Shown one piece after another: positions 51,067 through 59,885 of a stretch of DNA of 64,000 nucleotides. The notes beneath the pieces were generated by a model. It was not told the DNA's origin, made no database searches, and saw nothing but the letters and a program-made list of their open reading frames with translations. The stretch is from NCBI GenBank assembly GCA_964648215.1, contig CAZYMF010000007.1:1-64000 (forward strand), read 5' to 3'. This stretch comes from CAZYMF01 sp964648215 (GTDB lineage Bacteria; Desulfobacterota; Binatia; HRBIN30; JACQVA1). The translations under genes were made by a program, and so were the position numbers. The number at the start of each line of letters is the position of its first letter. Positions within the stretch are counted from its first letter, which is position 1.

Positions 51067-52053
51067 ATGGCGACCCGCGCGCACCCACCAGAAGAGGGGA
51101 CGCCGGCGGCGAGGCCGGGCGGACGTTTCTCCACGTGGCTTTCGTGGGGGCTCATTGCCGCCGGTGCGATCTGGATCGCCGTCTTGCTGGTGCGACACGG
51201 CGGCGAAATCCTTGCCCAGATGGACGCGCAACGGGGGGCGTGGCTGGCGCTCTCTGTCTTGCTGGGAGCGGTGTCGATGATCCCAACGGCGTTCATCTTC
51301 CAGGCCTTCGTCTCGGCACACGCGGGTGTCGAAGTGCCTTGGCTCTACGCGGCGCGACTGTTCTACGTGGGCCACGTCGTGCGACACACGCCCGGGCGCT
51401 TCTGGGGTCTAGTCTATCAGGTGAACGCCGCCCGGGCTGTGTTGTCTCCCGGAATTGTTGTTCGTGCCAACGTCGACATGAGTTTTCTGGCGGTGGCGTT
51501 CAACCTGGTCGTCCCGCTGACGATCATGGCGTGGTATCGGATCGGCACCGGGCTCGCGCTCGGAGTGCTGCTCCTGGGCGTTGGGATCGCTGTGGTGGCC
51601 TTGCACACGGACTGGATCGGGTGGGGTCTGTCCTGGTGTCGGCGCTGGTTGCCGGCGAGGATCGGGGACCGGTTGGAGCGAGTTGCTTCACCGGGTTCGG
51701 TGGCCTGGGCCGACGCGGCGCGAGCGGCGAGCTGGCTGGCCTTGAGCTGGCTGCTGTATCTGGTGGCCTGGGAGGTCTTCGGGCGGGTCGTGCCGGGGCT
51801 GGCCGACACGCCCATGCCCCTGGCTTGCGCCGCCTACGCTGTCGCCTGGGTCGTTGGGTTCGTGAGCATGGTGACCCCGGCCGGTCTAGGCGTGCGTGAG
51901 ATGGTCTTCCTCTCCCTTTCCGCGCCGCTGGCACCCGCGGCATCACTCGCGGCTTTGGCCGTGATCGTGCGAGTGTGGCTGCTTCTGGTCGATCTCCTGC
52001 TCTTCTTGCCGTTTCTGTTGTTCCGAATCGCGGAAGGAGATCGCCGTGGATAA
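51067..52053 (+). CDS. YbhN/AglD-type polytopic membrane protein (lysylphosphatidylglycerol synthase TM family), putative flippase
   Basis: 328 residues, about eight membrane helices. HVVRHTPGRFWGLVYQV (the conserved PGR..G loop) and MVTPAGLGVREMVFL (PGGLGxRE-like) mark the UPF0104/LPG_synthase_TM family. Members lie in many glycan loci; lipid-sugar flipping or transfer has been proposed. It is 5 nt after the ATP-grasp gene and overlaps the methyltransferase gene by 8 nt. Confidence 0.78.
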   Translation: MATRAHPPEEGTPAARPGGRFSTWLSWGLIAAGAIWIAVLLVRHGGEILAQMDAQRGAWLALSVLLGAVSMIPTAFIFQAFVSAHAGVEVPWLYAARLFYVGHVVRHTPGRFWGLVYQVNAARAVLSPGIVVRANVDMSFLAVAFNLVVPLTIMAWYRIGTGLALGVLLLGVGIAVVALHTDWIGWGLSWCRRWLPARIGDRLERVASPGSVAWADAARAASWLALSWLLYLVAWEVFGRVVPGLADTPMPLACAAYAVAWVVGFVSMVTPAGLGVREMVFLSLSAPLAPAASLAALAVIVRVWLLLVDLLLFLPFLLFRIAEGDRRG

Positions 52054-52771
52054 GCCGCCCTTGGTCGATCAGCGCGGGCTGAACATCCTCGACCCGAACG
52101 ATCGCCTGGGACTGAAGTCGCGGTACATCACGCTCCTGCAACAAAGCGCCTTGCGCCGTCACCTGCCCAAGGGCGACGGCAAAGGCGTGGCGGTGGACCT
52201 CGGCTGCGGCTATGGACGGCTGTCGGTCGCGATGGGGCGGCAAGGCTGGCAGGTCGTCGGCGTCGATCCGGATCGCCGCCTCCTCGAATACGCACGGAGG
52301 CACTCTCCCGGCGTTCACTACTGCCAGGCGAGGCTTCCCGAGCTGCCCTTTCGCTACGACGCAATTGACCTCCTCGTCCTGCACAACCTCTTGCGTCCGC
52401 TCCTCCTGATGGGAATCCTGGAGGTCGTCAGGGGCATCGGAGCATACCTCGCCCCGCAGGGACGCCTCGTCGTCGTCGACAACATTCGCGACGGGCATCC
52501 GGCCTATGTCCCGGAGGCCGATCTGGTGCGGCGGTTTGAGGCCGAGGGCCTCCGGCTGGAGAGACGGATCCCGCTGCGGGCGGGTCGCTGGTGGGTTGTC
52601 TATCTCATTCGTTACGGTTTCATTCCCGCCAGGTGGCTGGAGCGTCTCGCCGACTACGAGCTGCAGAAGCGACAACATCAAACGAGGAGACCACGCTGGC
52701 AGTACCTCAACGTCATGTTCGTCTTTCGCAAGGTAGACACAGCGTGCCCTGTCGCAGCCGTTGAGCGCTGA
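52046..52771 (+). CDS. Class I SAM-dependent methyltransferase
   Basis: 241 residues. SAM-binding motif VAVDLGCGYGRLSVAMG (about 48-64), acidic VGVDPDRRLLEYAR, and motif II/III APQGRLVVVDNI. GTG start is set by an excellent GGAAGGAG 6 nt upstream, inside the flippase-like gene. C-terminal basic region with QKRQHQTRRPRW. Probably methylates a sugar or lipid-linked intermediate of the surrounding locus; substrate not identifiable. Confidence 0.8.
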   Translation: MDKPPLVDQRGLNILDPNDRLGLKSRYITLLQQSALRRHLPKGDGKGVAVDLGCGYGRLSVAMGRQGWQVVGVDPDRRLLEYARRHSPGVHYCQARLPELPFRYDAIDLLVLHNLLRPLLLMGILEVVRGIGAYLAPQGRLVVVDNIRDGHPAYVPEADLVRRFEAEGLRLERRIPLRAGRWWVVYLIRYGFIPARWLERLADYELQKRQHQTRRPRWQYLNVMFVFRKVDTACPVAAVER

Positions 52772-52811
52772 GGCTTCGCCTGGCCAAGGTTCGCCGCGGG
52801 ATGACGCTTCC

Positions 52812-53963
52812 ATGCATCTGTTGCTCTTGACCAGCTCCTATCCGCTGTACCCGGACGATGCCTCGGCCGCCGCCGGCTTGTTCGTCCGTGACTTTGCCCT
52901 GGAGCTGGCGCGCGGCGGCCACCGCGTCACCGTCCTCACTCACGAACGACCGGGTCGATTCGAGCCCGATAGCGGGGTCGAGGTGGTGCGCTATGCGGCT
53001 CCGGGCCTGCGGCGACCTTTGGTCCGTCTGCGTCCGTGGCATCCCGGGGATCTGTGGTGTGCCGTGCGCCTGGTCACTGCGGGGCTGCGTGCCTCGGCCC
53101 GGTTGACGAAGCGCTCGCCGGTCGATCACGTCCTGGCCATGTGGGCGTTTCCGGCCGGACTCTACGCATTGGCCCTGCGGCGCCGTTTTCGCGTTCCCTA
53201 TTCGGTGTGGACCTTGGGTTCCGACATTCACTCCCTGGCCAAGCTGCCGGCGCTGCGCGCGTTGATCAAACGCATTCTGCGTGAGGCCGCACACCGTTTC
53301 GCCGACGGGGTCGAGCTGGCGCAGGCGACGGCAGAGCTGGCCGGTCGCCCGTGCACCTTCCTGCCCAGCGCTCGCTCGCTCCCGGATGGGGGCACCGTGC
53401 CGGTCATCTGGCCAGACTCCCGAGGGTTTCATTTCGTCTTCGTCGGTCGCCTCGAACCCGTCAAAGGCCCCGACGTTCTGGTCGAGGCGGCGGCGATTCT
53501 ACGCGACCGTGGGGTCCGGTTCGGGATGGCACTGCTCGGGGACGGCTCCTTGCGACCGGTGCTGGAAGAGCGCTTGCGCCGCATCCGCCTGGCCGACCGC
53601 GTAGCCCTGCGAGGATTCGTGGAGCCGCAGGTGACGGCGGCCTATCTGGCGGTCTGCGACGCCGTGGTGATTCCCTCGCGCAGCGAAAGTATTCCGCTGG
53701 TTTTCTCGGAGGCGCTGCGTGCCGGAGCACCCCTGGTCGTGAGCGACGTCGGCGACCTCGGCGAGCTGGTACGGCGCCACGAGCTGGGAGAGGTCGCCGC
53801 GCCCGGTGCCCCAGAGGGGTTGGCAACCGCCATGCAACGGGTGATGGAGGGGCCTCGCGAGGATTGGCGCCGCAACGCGTTGCGGCTGGCACCGACGTTC
53901 TCGGTGGCCGGCTCAGCGGCGGCCTTCCTACGCGCGGTCGGCGAACCGGCGCGTGGCGAATGA
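52812..53963 (+). CDS. GT4 family glycosyltransferase
   Basis: 383 residues with the GT-B fold: MHLLLLTSSYPLYPDDASA (acceptor-side Rossmann), FVFVGRLEPVKGPDVLVEAA (start of the donor domain), LLGDGSLRP, and the retaining E-x7-E motif in PSRSESIPLVFSEAL. It is predicted to be cytoplasmic and NDP-sugar dependent. The ATG at 52812 starts the conserved strand. The gene closes the glycan set before pilD. Confidence 0.88.
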   Translation: MHLLLLTSSYPLYPDDASAAAGLFVRDFALELARGGHRVTVLTHERPGRFEPDSGVEVVRYAAPGLRRPLVRLRPWHPGDLWCAVRLVTAGLRASARLTKRSPVDHVLAMWAFPAGLYALALRRRFRVPYSVWTLGSDIHSLAKLPALRALIKRILREAAHRFADGVELAQATAELAGRPCTFLPSARSLPDGGTVPVIWPDSRGFHFVFVGRLEPVKGPDVLVEAAAILRDRGVRFGMALLGDGSLRPVLEERLRRIRLADRVALRGFVEPQVTAAYLAVCDAVVIPSRSESIPLVFSEALRAGAPLVVSDVGDLGELVRRHELGEVAAPGAPEGLATAMQRVMEGPREDWRRNALRLAPTFSVAGSAAAFLRAVGEPARGE

Positions 53964-54000
53964 TTGCCAATTGCGACGGGGCACCGTAAGAGGAACGGTC

Positions 54001-54768
54001 ATGCTTCAGGTGGCAGCTTTCGTCTTCGGGGCGGTGGTGGGGAGCTTCCTCAACGTGTGCATCTTCCGCCTGCCGGCCGAGGAGTCGATCGTTTTTCCCC
54101 CCTCGAAGTGCCCGCACTGCGGCACGCCCATCCGACCGTACGACAACGTCCCGATCTTGAGCTACATCGTCCTGCGCGGTCGCTGCCGCGCCTGCGCGGC
54201 GACGATCTCGGCGCGCTATCCCCTGGTCGAGGCCTTGACCGGATTCGCTGGTCTCGCCTGCGTCTGGCGCTGGGGGAGCAGCGTGGAGGCCCTGGTTGCG
54301 TTCGCGTTTCTCGCCGCCCTCATCGTCGTGACCTTCATCGATCTGGATCATCAGATCATTCCCGACGTGATCAGCCTGCCCGGGATCGCAATCGGTCTCG
54401 CGCTGTCGCTGATTCTGGACCGGCCCGGCTTCGTCAACGCAGCTGTGGGTGTCCTTCTCGGCGGTGGCCTGCTCTACGCCGTCGCCTTCGCCTACGAGTG
54501 GTGGACCGGTCGCGAGGGAATGGGTGGGGGAGACATCAAGCTGCTGGCGATGATCGGCGCGTTCCTGGGATGGCGGGCGGTTCCGCTAACGCTCCTGCTC
54601 GCGTCGTTCTCCGGCTCGCTCGTCGGTGTCGGCGTGATGATCGCCCGGCGCGCCAACTCTCAGGTCGCCATCCCCTTCGGTCCCTTCCTCGCCGCGGGGG
54701 CCGTCTGCGCCCTGTTCTTCGGCGAGGCTCTGATTCACTGGTATCTCGGCCTCGCCACGGGCGTCTAG
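54001..54768 (+). CDS. pilD: Prepilin peptidase / N-methyltransferase PilD
   Basis: 255 residues, 7-8 membrane helices. The N-terminal methyltransferase part has FGAVVGSFLNVCIFRLP and the tetracysteine loop CPHCGTPIRPYDNVPILS to CRAC. The aspartyl protease part has VTFIDLDHQIIPD and GGGDIKLLAMIG, with the two catalytic aspartates (first in FIDLD, second in GGGD). It cleaves and methylates the two pilins and the four minor pilins that flank it. Confidence 0.95.
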   Translation: MLQVAAFVFGAVVGSFLNVCIFRLPAEESIVFPPSKCPHCGTPIRPYDNVPILSYIVLRGRCRACAATISARYPLVEALTGFAGLACVWRWGSSVEALVAFAFLAALIVVTFIDLDHQIIPDVISLPGIAIGLALSLILDRPGFVNAAVGVLLGGGLLYAVAFAYEWWTGREGMGGGDIKLLAMIGAFLGWRAVPLTLLLASFSGSLVGVGVMIARRANSQVAIPFGPFLAAGAVCALFFGEALIHWYLGLATGV

Positions 54769-54871
54769 GCGACGGCAATCGTCAAGCGCGCTGCCCTCTT
54801 GTCGCGCGGGTGACGGCCGGCATAGCATTGCTCCCGTCGCCCGCAAGGATTGCCCGAGGAGCGACTGGCCG

Positions 54872-55324
54872 ATGCGTGTCCGGTGCGAATCGCCTGGGAT
54901 GACGGTGCTCGAACTGATCGTGGCCTTGACCGTGGTCGCGGTGCTCGCCGGCACCGCTCTGTTCGGCTACGCGCGCATGGGCGACGAGCTGCGTCTGAAC
55001 CAGGCGGCCCGGCAGATCATGTTGGCCCTGACGGTGACACGAACGCGCGCGCTGGCCGATGACGTCGGCCGCCGGCTGGTGTTCGATCAGGACCACGATT
55101 GTTATCAGCCGCAACGCCAGGTCGACGGGCGCTACGAGGACGACGGCGTGGCGGTCGAGCTGCCGCGGGACATCGATCTGATCGGGTGTACGGCCAGCGG
55201 CGCTGCGGTGACCTTTCGGCCGCGTGGCAACGCGGCCACCTTTGGCACCATCAGCGTGCGCAACCACAGCGGGCGCCTGCGCCAGGTCGTCGTCGACATC
55301 GCCGGCCGCATTCGGGTGCAGTGA
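54872..55324 (+). CDS. Minor pseudopilin, FimT/GspH type
   Basis: 150 residues. Leader MRVRCESPG ends at G^MTVLELIVALTVVAVLAG, with Glu+5. A GspH-like globular domain follows (RQIMLALTVTRTRALADDVG) with a cysteine pair. GGAG lies upstream of the ATG. It starts a minor-pilin operon of four genes that overlap by 1-4 nt, and probably primes pilus assembly. Confidence 0.85.
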   Translation: MRVRCESPGMTVLELIVALTVVAVLAGTALFGYARMGDELRLNQAARQIMLALTVTRTRALADDVGRRLVFDQDHDCYQPQRQVDGRYEDDGVAVELPRDIDLIGCTASGAAVTFRPRGNAATFGTISVRNHSGRLRQVVVDIAGRIRVQ

Positions 55325-55659
55325 TGCGGGCGCGGGGCTACAGCTTGCTGGAGGTTCTGCTGGCAACGCTCCTCTTCAGCCTGGTGGCAACCGCCGTGGC
55401 GCAAACGATCGTCTTCACGCAGCACAGCCGCCGCGTGAGTGCCAACTGGCTGCGGGCGACCGAGCTGGCCACGGAGCGCATCGAGCAGGTGCGCGCCGGG
55501 GTGCTCGTCGACGATGACCCCGAGAACGGGATCTTTCGGCGCGAGACGGCGCTGTCTGGATTCGCGGGGCATCCCGGGCTGACCCGCGTCGACGTGAGCG
55601 TATCCTGGCGCGACGGCGAAACGCGGAGTTTCACCTTGTCCACGTTGCTACGTCGATGA
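55324..55659 (+). CDS. Minor pilin, PilV-like
   Basis: 111 residues. Short leader MRARG^YSLLEVLLATLLFSLVATA with Glu+5 and the PilV-type start. RATELATERIEQVRAG is common to PilV/GspI proteins. It overlaps the FimT-like stop (TGATG) and the next start. Confidence 0.8.
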   Translation: MRARGYSLLEVLLATLLFSLVATAVAQTIVFTQHSRRVSANWLRATELATERIEQVRAGVLVDDDPENGIFRRETALSGFAGHPGLTRVDVSVSWRDGETRSFTLSTLLRR

Positions 55660-56258
55660 TCCAGGGCATTCGTGAGCCGGGCGGGTTTTCGCTTGCCGAG
55701 GTGCTGGTCAGCACATTCTTCCTGAGCCTGTTCGCCGCCATGCTGTTCCAGTTCAACCGGGCGGTGCTGTCGAGCGTGCGCCTGCAGGAGACGTGCGGCG
55801 AAGCGCAGGAGACGGCTCGCGTTGCCATCGATGTGATGACGCGTGAGCTGCGGTCGAGTGGGTACAGCGGCAGAGGACTCCCGCTGGTTGGGCTGCGCAT
55901 CGCAACCTCCGAGCACGTCGAGCTGCAAGCCGATCTGAACGGCGACGGCGATACCGACGATGCCAACGAAGTTGTCGGGTACGCTTACGACGCCGAGCGC
56001 GCCGCCCTCGTACGGTCGACGGGAAATGCCCCGCCGCAGCCGATGCTCGATCACGTTCCCGACGGTGGCTTCCTTCTCCACTATCGCGACGGGAACAACC
56101 TGCAGTTGCCCGACGACCTCGATGCGGCGGCGCGCGCGCGCGTGCACCAGGTCGAGATCAGCTTGCGGGTCGTTTATCCCAACCCCAATCCAGGACAATC
56201 GGCGCCGGTGATCGTACGCCAGCACGGGGTGGTCCAGCTCCGGAACGCAGCCCCATGA
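55656..56258 (+). CDS. Minor pilin, PilW-like
   Basis: 200 residues. Leader MIQGIREPGG^FSLAEVLVSTFFLSL with Glu+5. ETARVAIDVMTRELRSSGYS is the PilW signature. It contains an aspartate-rich stretch NGDGDTDDANEVVGYAYD that could bind calcium. 4-nt overlaps on both sides. Confidence 0.82.
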   Translation: MIQGIREPGGFSLAEVLVSTFFLSLFAAMLFQFNRAVLSSVRLQETCGEAQETARVAIDVMTRELRSSGYSGRGLPLVGLRIATSEHVELQADLNGDGDTDDANEVVGYAYDAERAALVRSTGNAPPQPMLDHVPDGGFLLHYRDGNNLQLPDDLDAAARARVHQVEISLRVVYPNPNPGQSAPVIVRQHGVVQLRNAAP

Positions 56259-57346
56259 GAGAGCTCGAGCGACAGCGTGGCAGCGCGCTGATGGCCACCT
56301 TGGCGGCGACCGCGGTTCTGCTGCCCCTGGCCGCGTTCGTGGTCATGCTGACGCGCCTGGACTTCTATGTTCATGACAACACGCGGGCTCAGACCGAAGC
56401 GTTCTATGTGGCGGAGGCCGGGCTGGAGCACGCCCTGACGGACCTCTCGCGGGCAGAGTCGGCGAGCAGCCTCTTGGCGGGGCCCGACGGCATGGCCGGG
56501 TCGGCCGACGATGGCGTCTTTGCCTTTCGCGAGGGCGCCCCGGGGTTCTTCCCCCACGAGCCGCTGCGTTACGAGGTGCGGGTTGCGACGGGGAGCGGTG
56601 GGCTGGTACGGCTGACGTCCACCGGTACGGGGAGTCGGAATGCCCACGCCACGGTGGAAGTCTTGCTGGCGCGCGATGCCAGCCCCTACGCGCCGGCGAC
56701 TCTGTACGCACCGGGGATTCACGCCATCTCGCTCGGGGATTTTCAGGTCAATGGATTCGATCACAGCGGCGTTGCCGGGACCGCCGTGGACCTGCCCGCG
56801 TTGGGCGTGGACGATGAGACAACAGCCGCCGCGGTGCGCAGCGACCTGAGCGCGGAGACCGCCGGGCAACTACTGGGCGACGGCGGCTCCCCGAGTATTG
56901 CCGAGGTCGACTCGATCGACCTGCCGGCGCTGATGCAGACCCTGAACGGGGACGGGCATGCGATCCGCGTCGACACCGCGACCCTGCCTTCCCCCGCCCA
57001 GCTGGGCACGCCGGACGCGCCGCAGCTGACGATCCTGATCGGCGATCCCACCCTGACCGGCACGGTCGTGGGCGCGGGAGTGCTGGTGGCCCCCAATGGG
57101 TTGAAGGTCGAGGGGTCGTTGACCTTCAAGGGCCTGGTCCTGGTCGGTGGCGATGCCACGTTCGACGCGGATAGCACGACGGCGATCGATGGCGCGTTGT
57201 GGGCCGACGGCACCGACTTGGTTCTGGCTCTCGACGGCCACGGCGCCGCGACCTGGGATCGGACGGCGCTGCGCACCGCCGATACCTTGTTGCCGGGCGT
57301 GCTGCCGCACCCGCTCGTCGTCAGGGCGTGGCGCGAGGTTCTCTAG
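56255..57346 (+). CDS. PilX-like pilus assembly protein
   Basis: 363 residues. The N-terminus ERQRGSALMATLAATAVLL is the PilX N-terminal motif (QRGxAL), not cleaved at a class III site with Glu+5. AFYVAEAGLEHALTDLS is the following family helix. The long C-terminal part contains repeated Gly/Ala/Val beta-rich segments such as LVAPNGLKVEGSLTFKGLV, resembling the bactofilin-like or right-handed helix repeats on some PilX proteins. Last gene of the minor-pilin operon. A PilY1 adhesin is absent. Confidence 0.78.
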   Translation: MRELERQRGSALMATLAATAVLLPLAAFVVMLTRLDFYVHDNTRAQTEAFYVAEAGLEHALTDLSRAESASSLLAGPDGMAGSADDGVFAFREGAPGFFPHEPLRYEVRVATGSGGLVRLTSTGTGSRNAHATVEVLLARDASPYAPATLYAPGIHAISLGDFQVNGFDHSGVAGTAVDLPALGVDDETTAAAVRSDLSAETAGQLLGDGGSPSIAEVDSIDLPALMQTLNGDGHAIRVDTATLPSPAQLGTPDAPQLTILIGDPTLTGTVVGAGVLVAPNGLKVEGSLTFKGLVLVGGDATFDADSTTAIDGALWADGTDLVLALDGHGAATWDRTALRTADTLLPGVLPHPLVVRAWREVL

Positions 57347-57396
57347 AGTCGTGCCGACGCTCGCTCTTACCGGCCTCTCTCCATCAATTCTCGTTC

Positions 57397-57426
57397 TTTA
57401 CAAGCTCGGCAAGGCGCAGATATAAG
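57397..57426 (+). promoter_or_regulatory. Promoter of the receiver-tmk block (TTTACA-N18-TATAAG)
   Basis: TTTACA (57397-57402) and TATAAG (57421-57426) lie 18 nt apart in a locally AT-rich patch, about 60 nt before the first receiver gene. This would drive the two receivers and possibly tmk-holB-ricT. Confidence 0.5.
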
Positions 57427-57489
57427 GAGCAGTGTGGGCGACGTGGCCATAAGACCCACGGGCACAGCAGCCGCTCAGCCGAGTCTGGA

Positions 57490-57858
57490 ATGCCAAAGAA
57501 GATCCTGGTCGTCGAGGACGACGCGGACAACAGGCGGATCGTCACCAAGGTCCTGAGCGTGGAAGGCTACGTGGTGGTGGAAGCCGTCGACGGCAACGAC
57601 GCGCTCGAGAAGGTTCGTGCCGATCGGCCGGACCTGATTCTCATGGATCTCGCGTTGCCGAACATGGACGGTTGGGAGGCAACGCGGCAGATCAAGGCCG
57701 ACCCCGATCTGCGGGCCATTCCCGTGGTCGCGCTCACCGCATTTGCCATGCGGGGAGACGAGGAGCAGGCGCGCGCCGCCGGCTGCGACGACTATGTGGC
57801 GAAGCCGGCACGTCCGATGGTGATTCGCGCCGTCGTCAAGAAGCATCTCGGCTCGTGA
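57490..57858 (+). CDS. Stand-alone response-regulator receiver (CheY/DivK-like)
   Basis: 122 residues, receiver domain only. Acidic pair in VVEDDADNRR, phosphoacceptor D53 in ILMDLALPNMDG, switch Thr in VALTAFAM, and the conserved Lys in DDYVAKPA. The sequence pattern is DivK/PleD-like. No output domain or adjacent kinase; it may serve the hybrid kinase at the window end or a pilus-motility pathway. Confidence 0.88.
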   Translation: MPKKILVVEDDADNRRIVTKVLSVEGYVVVEAVDGNDALEKVRADRPDLILMDLALPNMDGWEATRQIKADPDLRAIPVVALTAFAMRGDEEQARAAGCDDYVAKPARPMVIRAVVKKHLGS

Positions 57859-57905
57859 GGGGAATCCACTCGCGCGACGCCCCGCCTGTACGGTATGGTA
57901 CGAGC

Positions 57906-58298
57906 ATGAGCCAGCTGACGATCCTCGTCGTTGACGACAACCCGGACAGCATCACGATCTTGCAGAGCATCCTCGAGACCCGTGGCTACCGTGTGGTGGT
58001 GGCGGAGTCGGGCCCGACCGCCTTGCAGAAGATCCAGGAAGAGCCGCATCCCGATCTCGTTCTGCTCGACGTGATGATGCCCGAGATGAACGGTATCGAG
58101 GTGTTGCAGAACATCAAGGAGACGCACGCGACGGCGCGGTTGCCGGTGATCCTGGTGACGGCCAAGACGCACGACGAGGACGTTCTGAGCGGCTACCAAT
58201 ACGGCGCCGACTACTACATCACCAAGCCGTTCACGGCCAAGCAGCTCCTCTACGGGATCGATCTCGTGCTCGGAAAAGGGGGCGCGCCGCGTGAGTAG
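57906..58298 (+). CDS. Stand-alone response-regulator receiver (second copy)
   Basis: 130 residues, receiver only. VVDDNPDSITIL acidic pocket, D55 in LVLLDVMMPEMNG, switch Thr in ILVTAKT, Lys in DYYITKPF. It diverges strongly from the preceding receiver, so it is not a recent duplicate. Its stop overlaps the tmk GTG start by 8 nt, coupling it to the housekeeping block. A TATGGT 6 nt before the ATG may be a -10, but no -35 is visible. Confidence 0.88.
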   Translation: MSQLTILVVDDNPDSITILQSILETRGYRVVVAESGPTALQKIQEEPHPDLVLLDVMMPEMNGIEVLQNIKETHATARLPVILVTAKTHDEDVLSGYQYGADYYITKPFTAKQLLYGIDLVLGKGGAPRE

Positions 58299-58911
58299 CA
58301 CTCGCGGTCTGCTGATCGCGTTCGAGGGAACCGAGGGCACGGGGAAATCCACACAAGTTGGCCTCCTGGCGACGGCGCTGCGCGCCGAGGGTCGACGGGT
58401 GCGGCAGACGCGCGAGCCCGGCGGCACGCCGCTCGGCGCCGAGATTCGGCGTCTGGTCATGCACGCGGAAACCGACGTGCCGACGCCCCTGGCCGAGCTC
58501 CTTCTCTACCTGGCCGACCGCGCCCAACACCTCGATGCGGTGATCCGCCCGGCGCTGGCGGCCGGCGAGATCGTGCTCACCGACCGCTTCTCGGGCTCGA
58601 CGATCGCCTACCAGAGCTACGGGCGCGGCCTCGACCTCGAAGCCGTCAAACGGCTCGACGGGCTGGTTCGCGCCGGCGTCACGCCCGACCTGACCATCTT
58701 GCTCGATGCCCCGATCGAGGTCGGCTTGCGGCGGGCGCGCGGCGACGACCGCTTCCATCGCGCCGCGGTGGCCTTTCACGAGAGCGTACGCCAGGGCTTC
58801 CTGCGTCAGGCGGAAGAGAATCCCGAGCGCACCCGGGTCCTCGACGCCACCCGTGAGCGCGAGGCGATCGCGGCCGACGTGCTCGCCTTCGTACGCCCAT
58901 GCCTGCGGTAG
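58291..58911 (+). CDS. tmk: Thymidylate kinase
   Basis: 206 residues. P-loop AFEGTEGTGKSTQVGLLA, TREPGGTPLGAEIR (DRY-upstream acidic/Arg pair), LTDRFSGSTIAYQSYGRGL (DR(Y/F) motif) and LDAPIEVGLRRAR. It phosphorylates dTMP to dTDP. GTG start inside the receiver gene; it overlaps holB by 13 nt. tmk-holB is a widespread bacterial pairing. Confidence 0.94.
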   Translation: MSSTRGLLIAFEGTEGTGKSTQVGLLATALRAEGRRVRQTREPGGTPLGAEIRRLVMHAETDVPTPLAELLLYLADRAQHLDAVIRPALAAGEIVLTDRFSGSTIAYQSYGRGLDLEAVKRLDGLVRAGVTPDLTILLDAPIEVGLRRARGDDRFHRAAVAFHESVRQGFLRQAEENPERTRVLDATREREAIAADVLAFVRPCLR

Positions 58912-59885
58912 CCGGCCCCACCTTTGCCGCCGTGCGCGGGCACGATCGAGCCAAGGAGCAGCTGCGCCGCGCGCTCGCCCGCGATCGTCTCGCGCACGCC
59001 GTCTTGATCACGGGACCCGAAGGGGTCGGCAAGCAACGGCTGGCCAGGGCGCTCATGGCGCTGATGGCTTGCGAGGGAGAGGGCGCGGAGCCCTGCGGCC
59101 AGTGTGCCGGCTGCCGGCAGCAGGCGGCCGGGAGCCATCCCGATCTGCGCGTGCTGGAGATTCCGCCGGGAAAGAAGGAGATTCGCGTGGAGGCGGTCCG
59201 CGAGCTGCGGAGCTTCGTCCAGCTGTCGCCGCTCACCGCCCGCCGCAAGGTTGCCATCATCAACGACGCCCACGCCCTCAACGTCAACGCGCAGAACGCT
59301 CTGTTGAAGACGCTCGAGGAGCCGCCGCCGCGATCGCTGCTGATCCTGATCACGCACGCACCCGGCGCGCTGCTGCCGACGGTGCGCTCGCGCTGCCAGC
59401 GCATCCACTGTGCGCCGCTACCCGACGACGACGTTCGCGAAATTCTACAACATGACTGCCAGGTTCCGGAGCAGGAAGCTGGCTTGGCGGCGGCTTACGC
59501 GGAGGGGAGCCCGGGTCGTGCCCTGCAGTTGCGGCGGGCGCTCGGCGAGCGTCGGCAGGCGCTGTTGGCTCATCTTGCGGAGCTCCCCGGCGCTCGGTAT
59601 GTTCGGCTCGCTCAAATGATTCAGGATGCGACAGGCCGCGACGACCCCGCGCTGCCGCTGGCCGTGATGCTCACCTGGTATCGCGACCAGGCGGTGCAGG
59701 CCGTCGGGGCGGGGGCCGTGGGGTGGCGAAATGCCGACCTGCTCGCCCGCATGCCGGCGGCAAGCCCCGAGAGCGCCGGGCGGCACGCGGATGCCGTGAT
59801 CGAGTCGCTGGCCCGGCTGCGCCGCGGCAATCCCAACCGCCAACTTCTGTTGGAGGCGCTCTTCCTCCGCCTCAGTCGACCATGA
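58899..59885 (+). CDS. holB: DNA polymerase III delta-prime clamp-loader subunit
   Basis: 328 residues. GHDRAKEQLRRALARDRLAH start, a P-loop-like GPEGVGKQRLARAL, zinc module CGQCAGCRQQAAGSHPD, and VAIINDAHALNVNAQNALLK with TLEEPPP, then LLPTVRSRCQRI (sensor). It is part of the clamp loader with HolA and DnaX. It overlaps ricT by 4 nt (ATGA). Confidence 0.93.
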   Translation: MPAVAGPTFAAVRGHDRAKEQLRRALARDRLAHAVLITGPEGVGKQRLARALMALMACEGEGAEPCGQCAGCRQQAAGSHPDLRVLEIPPGKKEIRVEAVRELRSFVQLSPLTARRKVAIINDAHALNVNAQNALLKTLEEPPPRSLLILITHAPGALLPTVRSRCQRIHCAPLPDDDVREILQHDCQVPEQEAGLAAAYAEGSPGRALQLRRALGERRQALLAHLAELPGARYVRLAQMIQDATGRDDPALPLAVMLTWYRDQAVQAVGAGAVGWRNADLLARMPAASPESAGRHADAVIESLARLRRGNPNRQLLLEALFLRLSRP

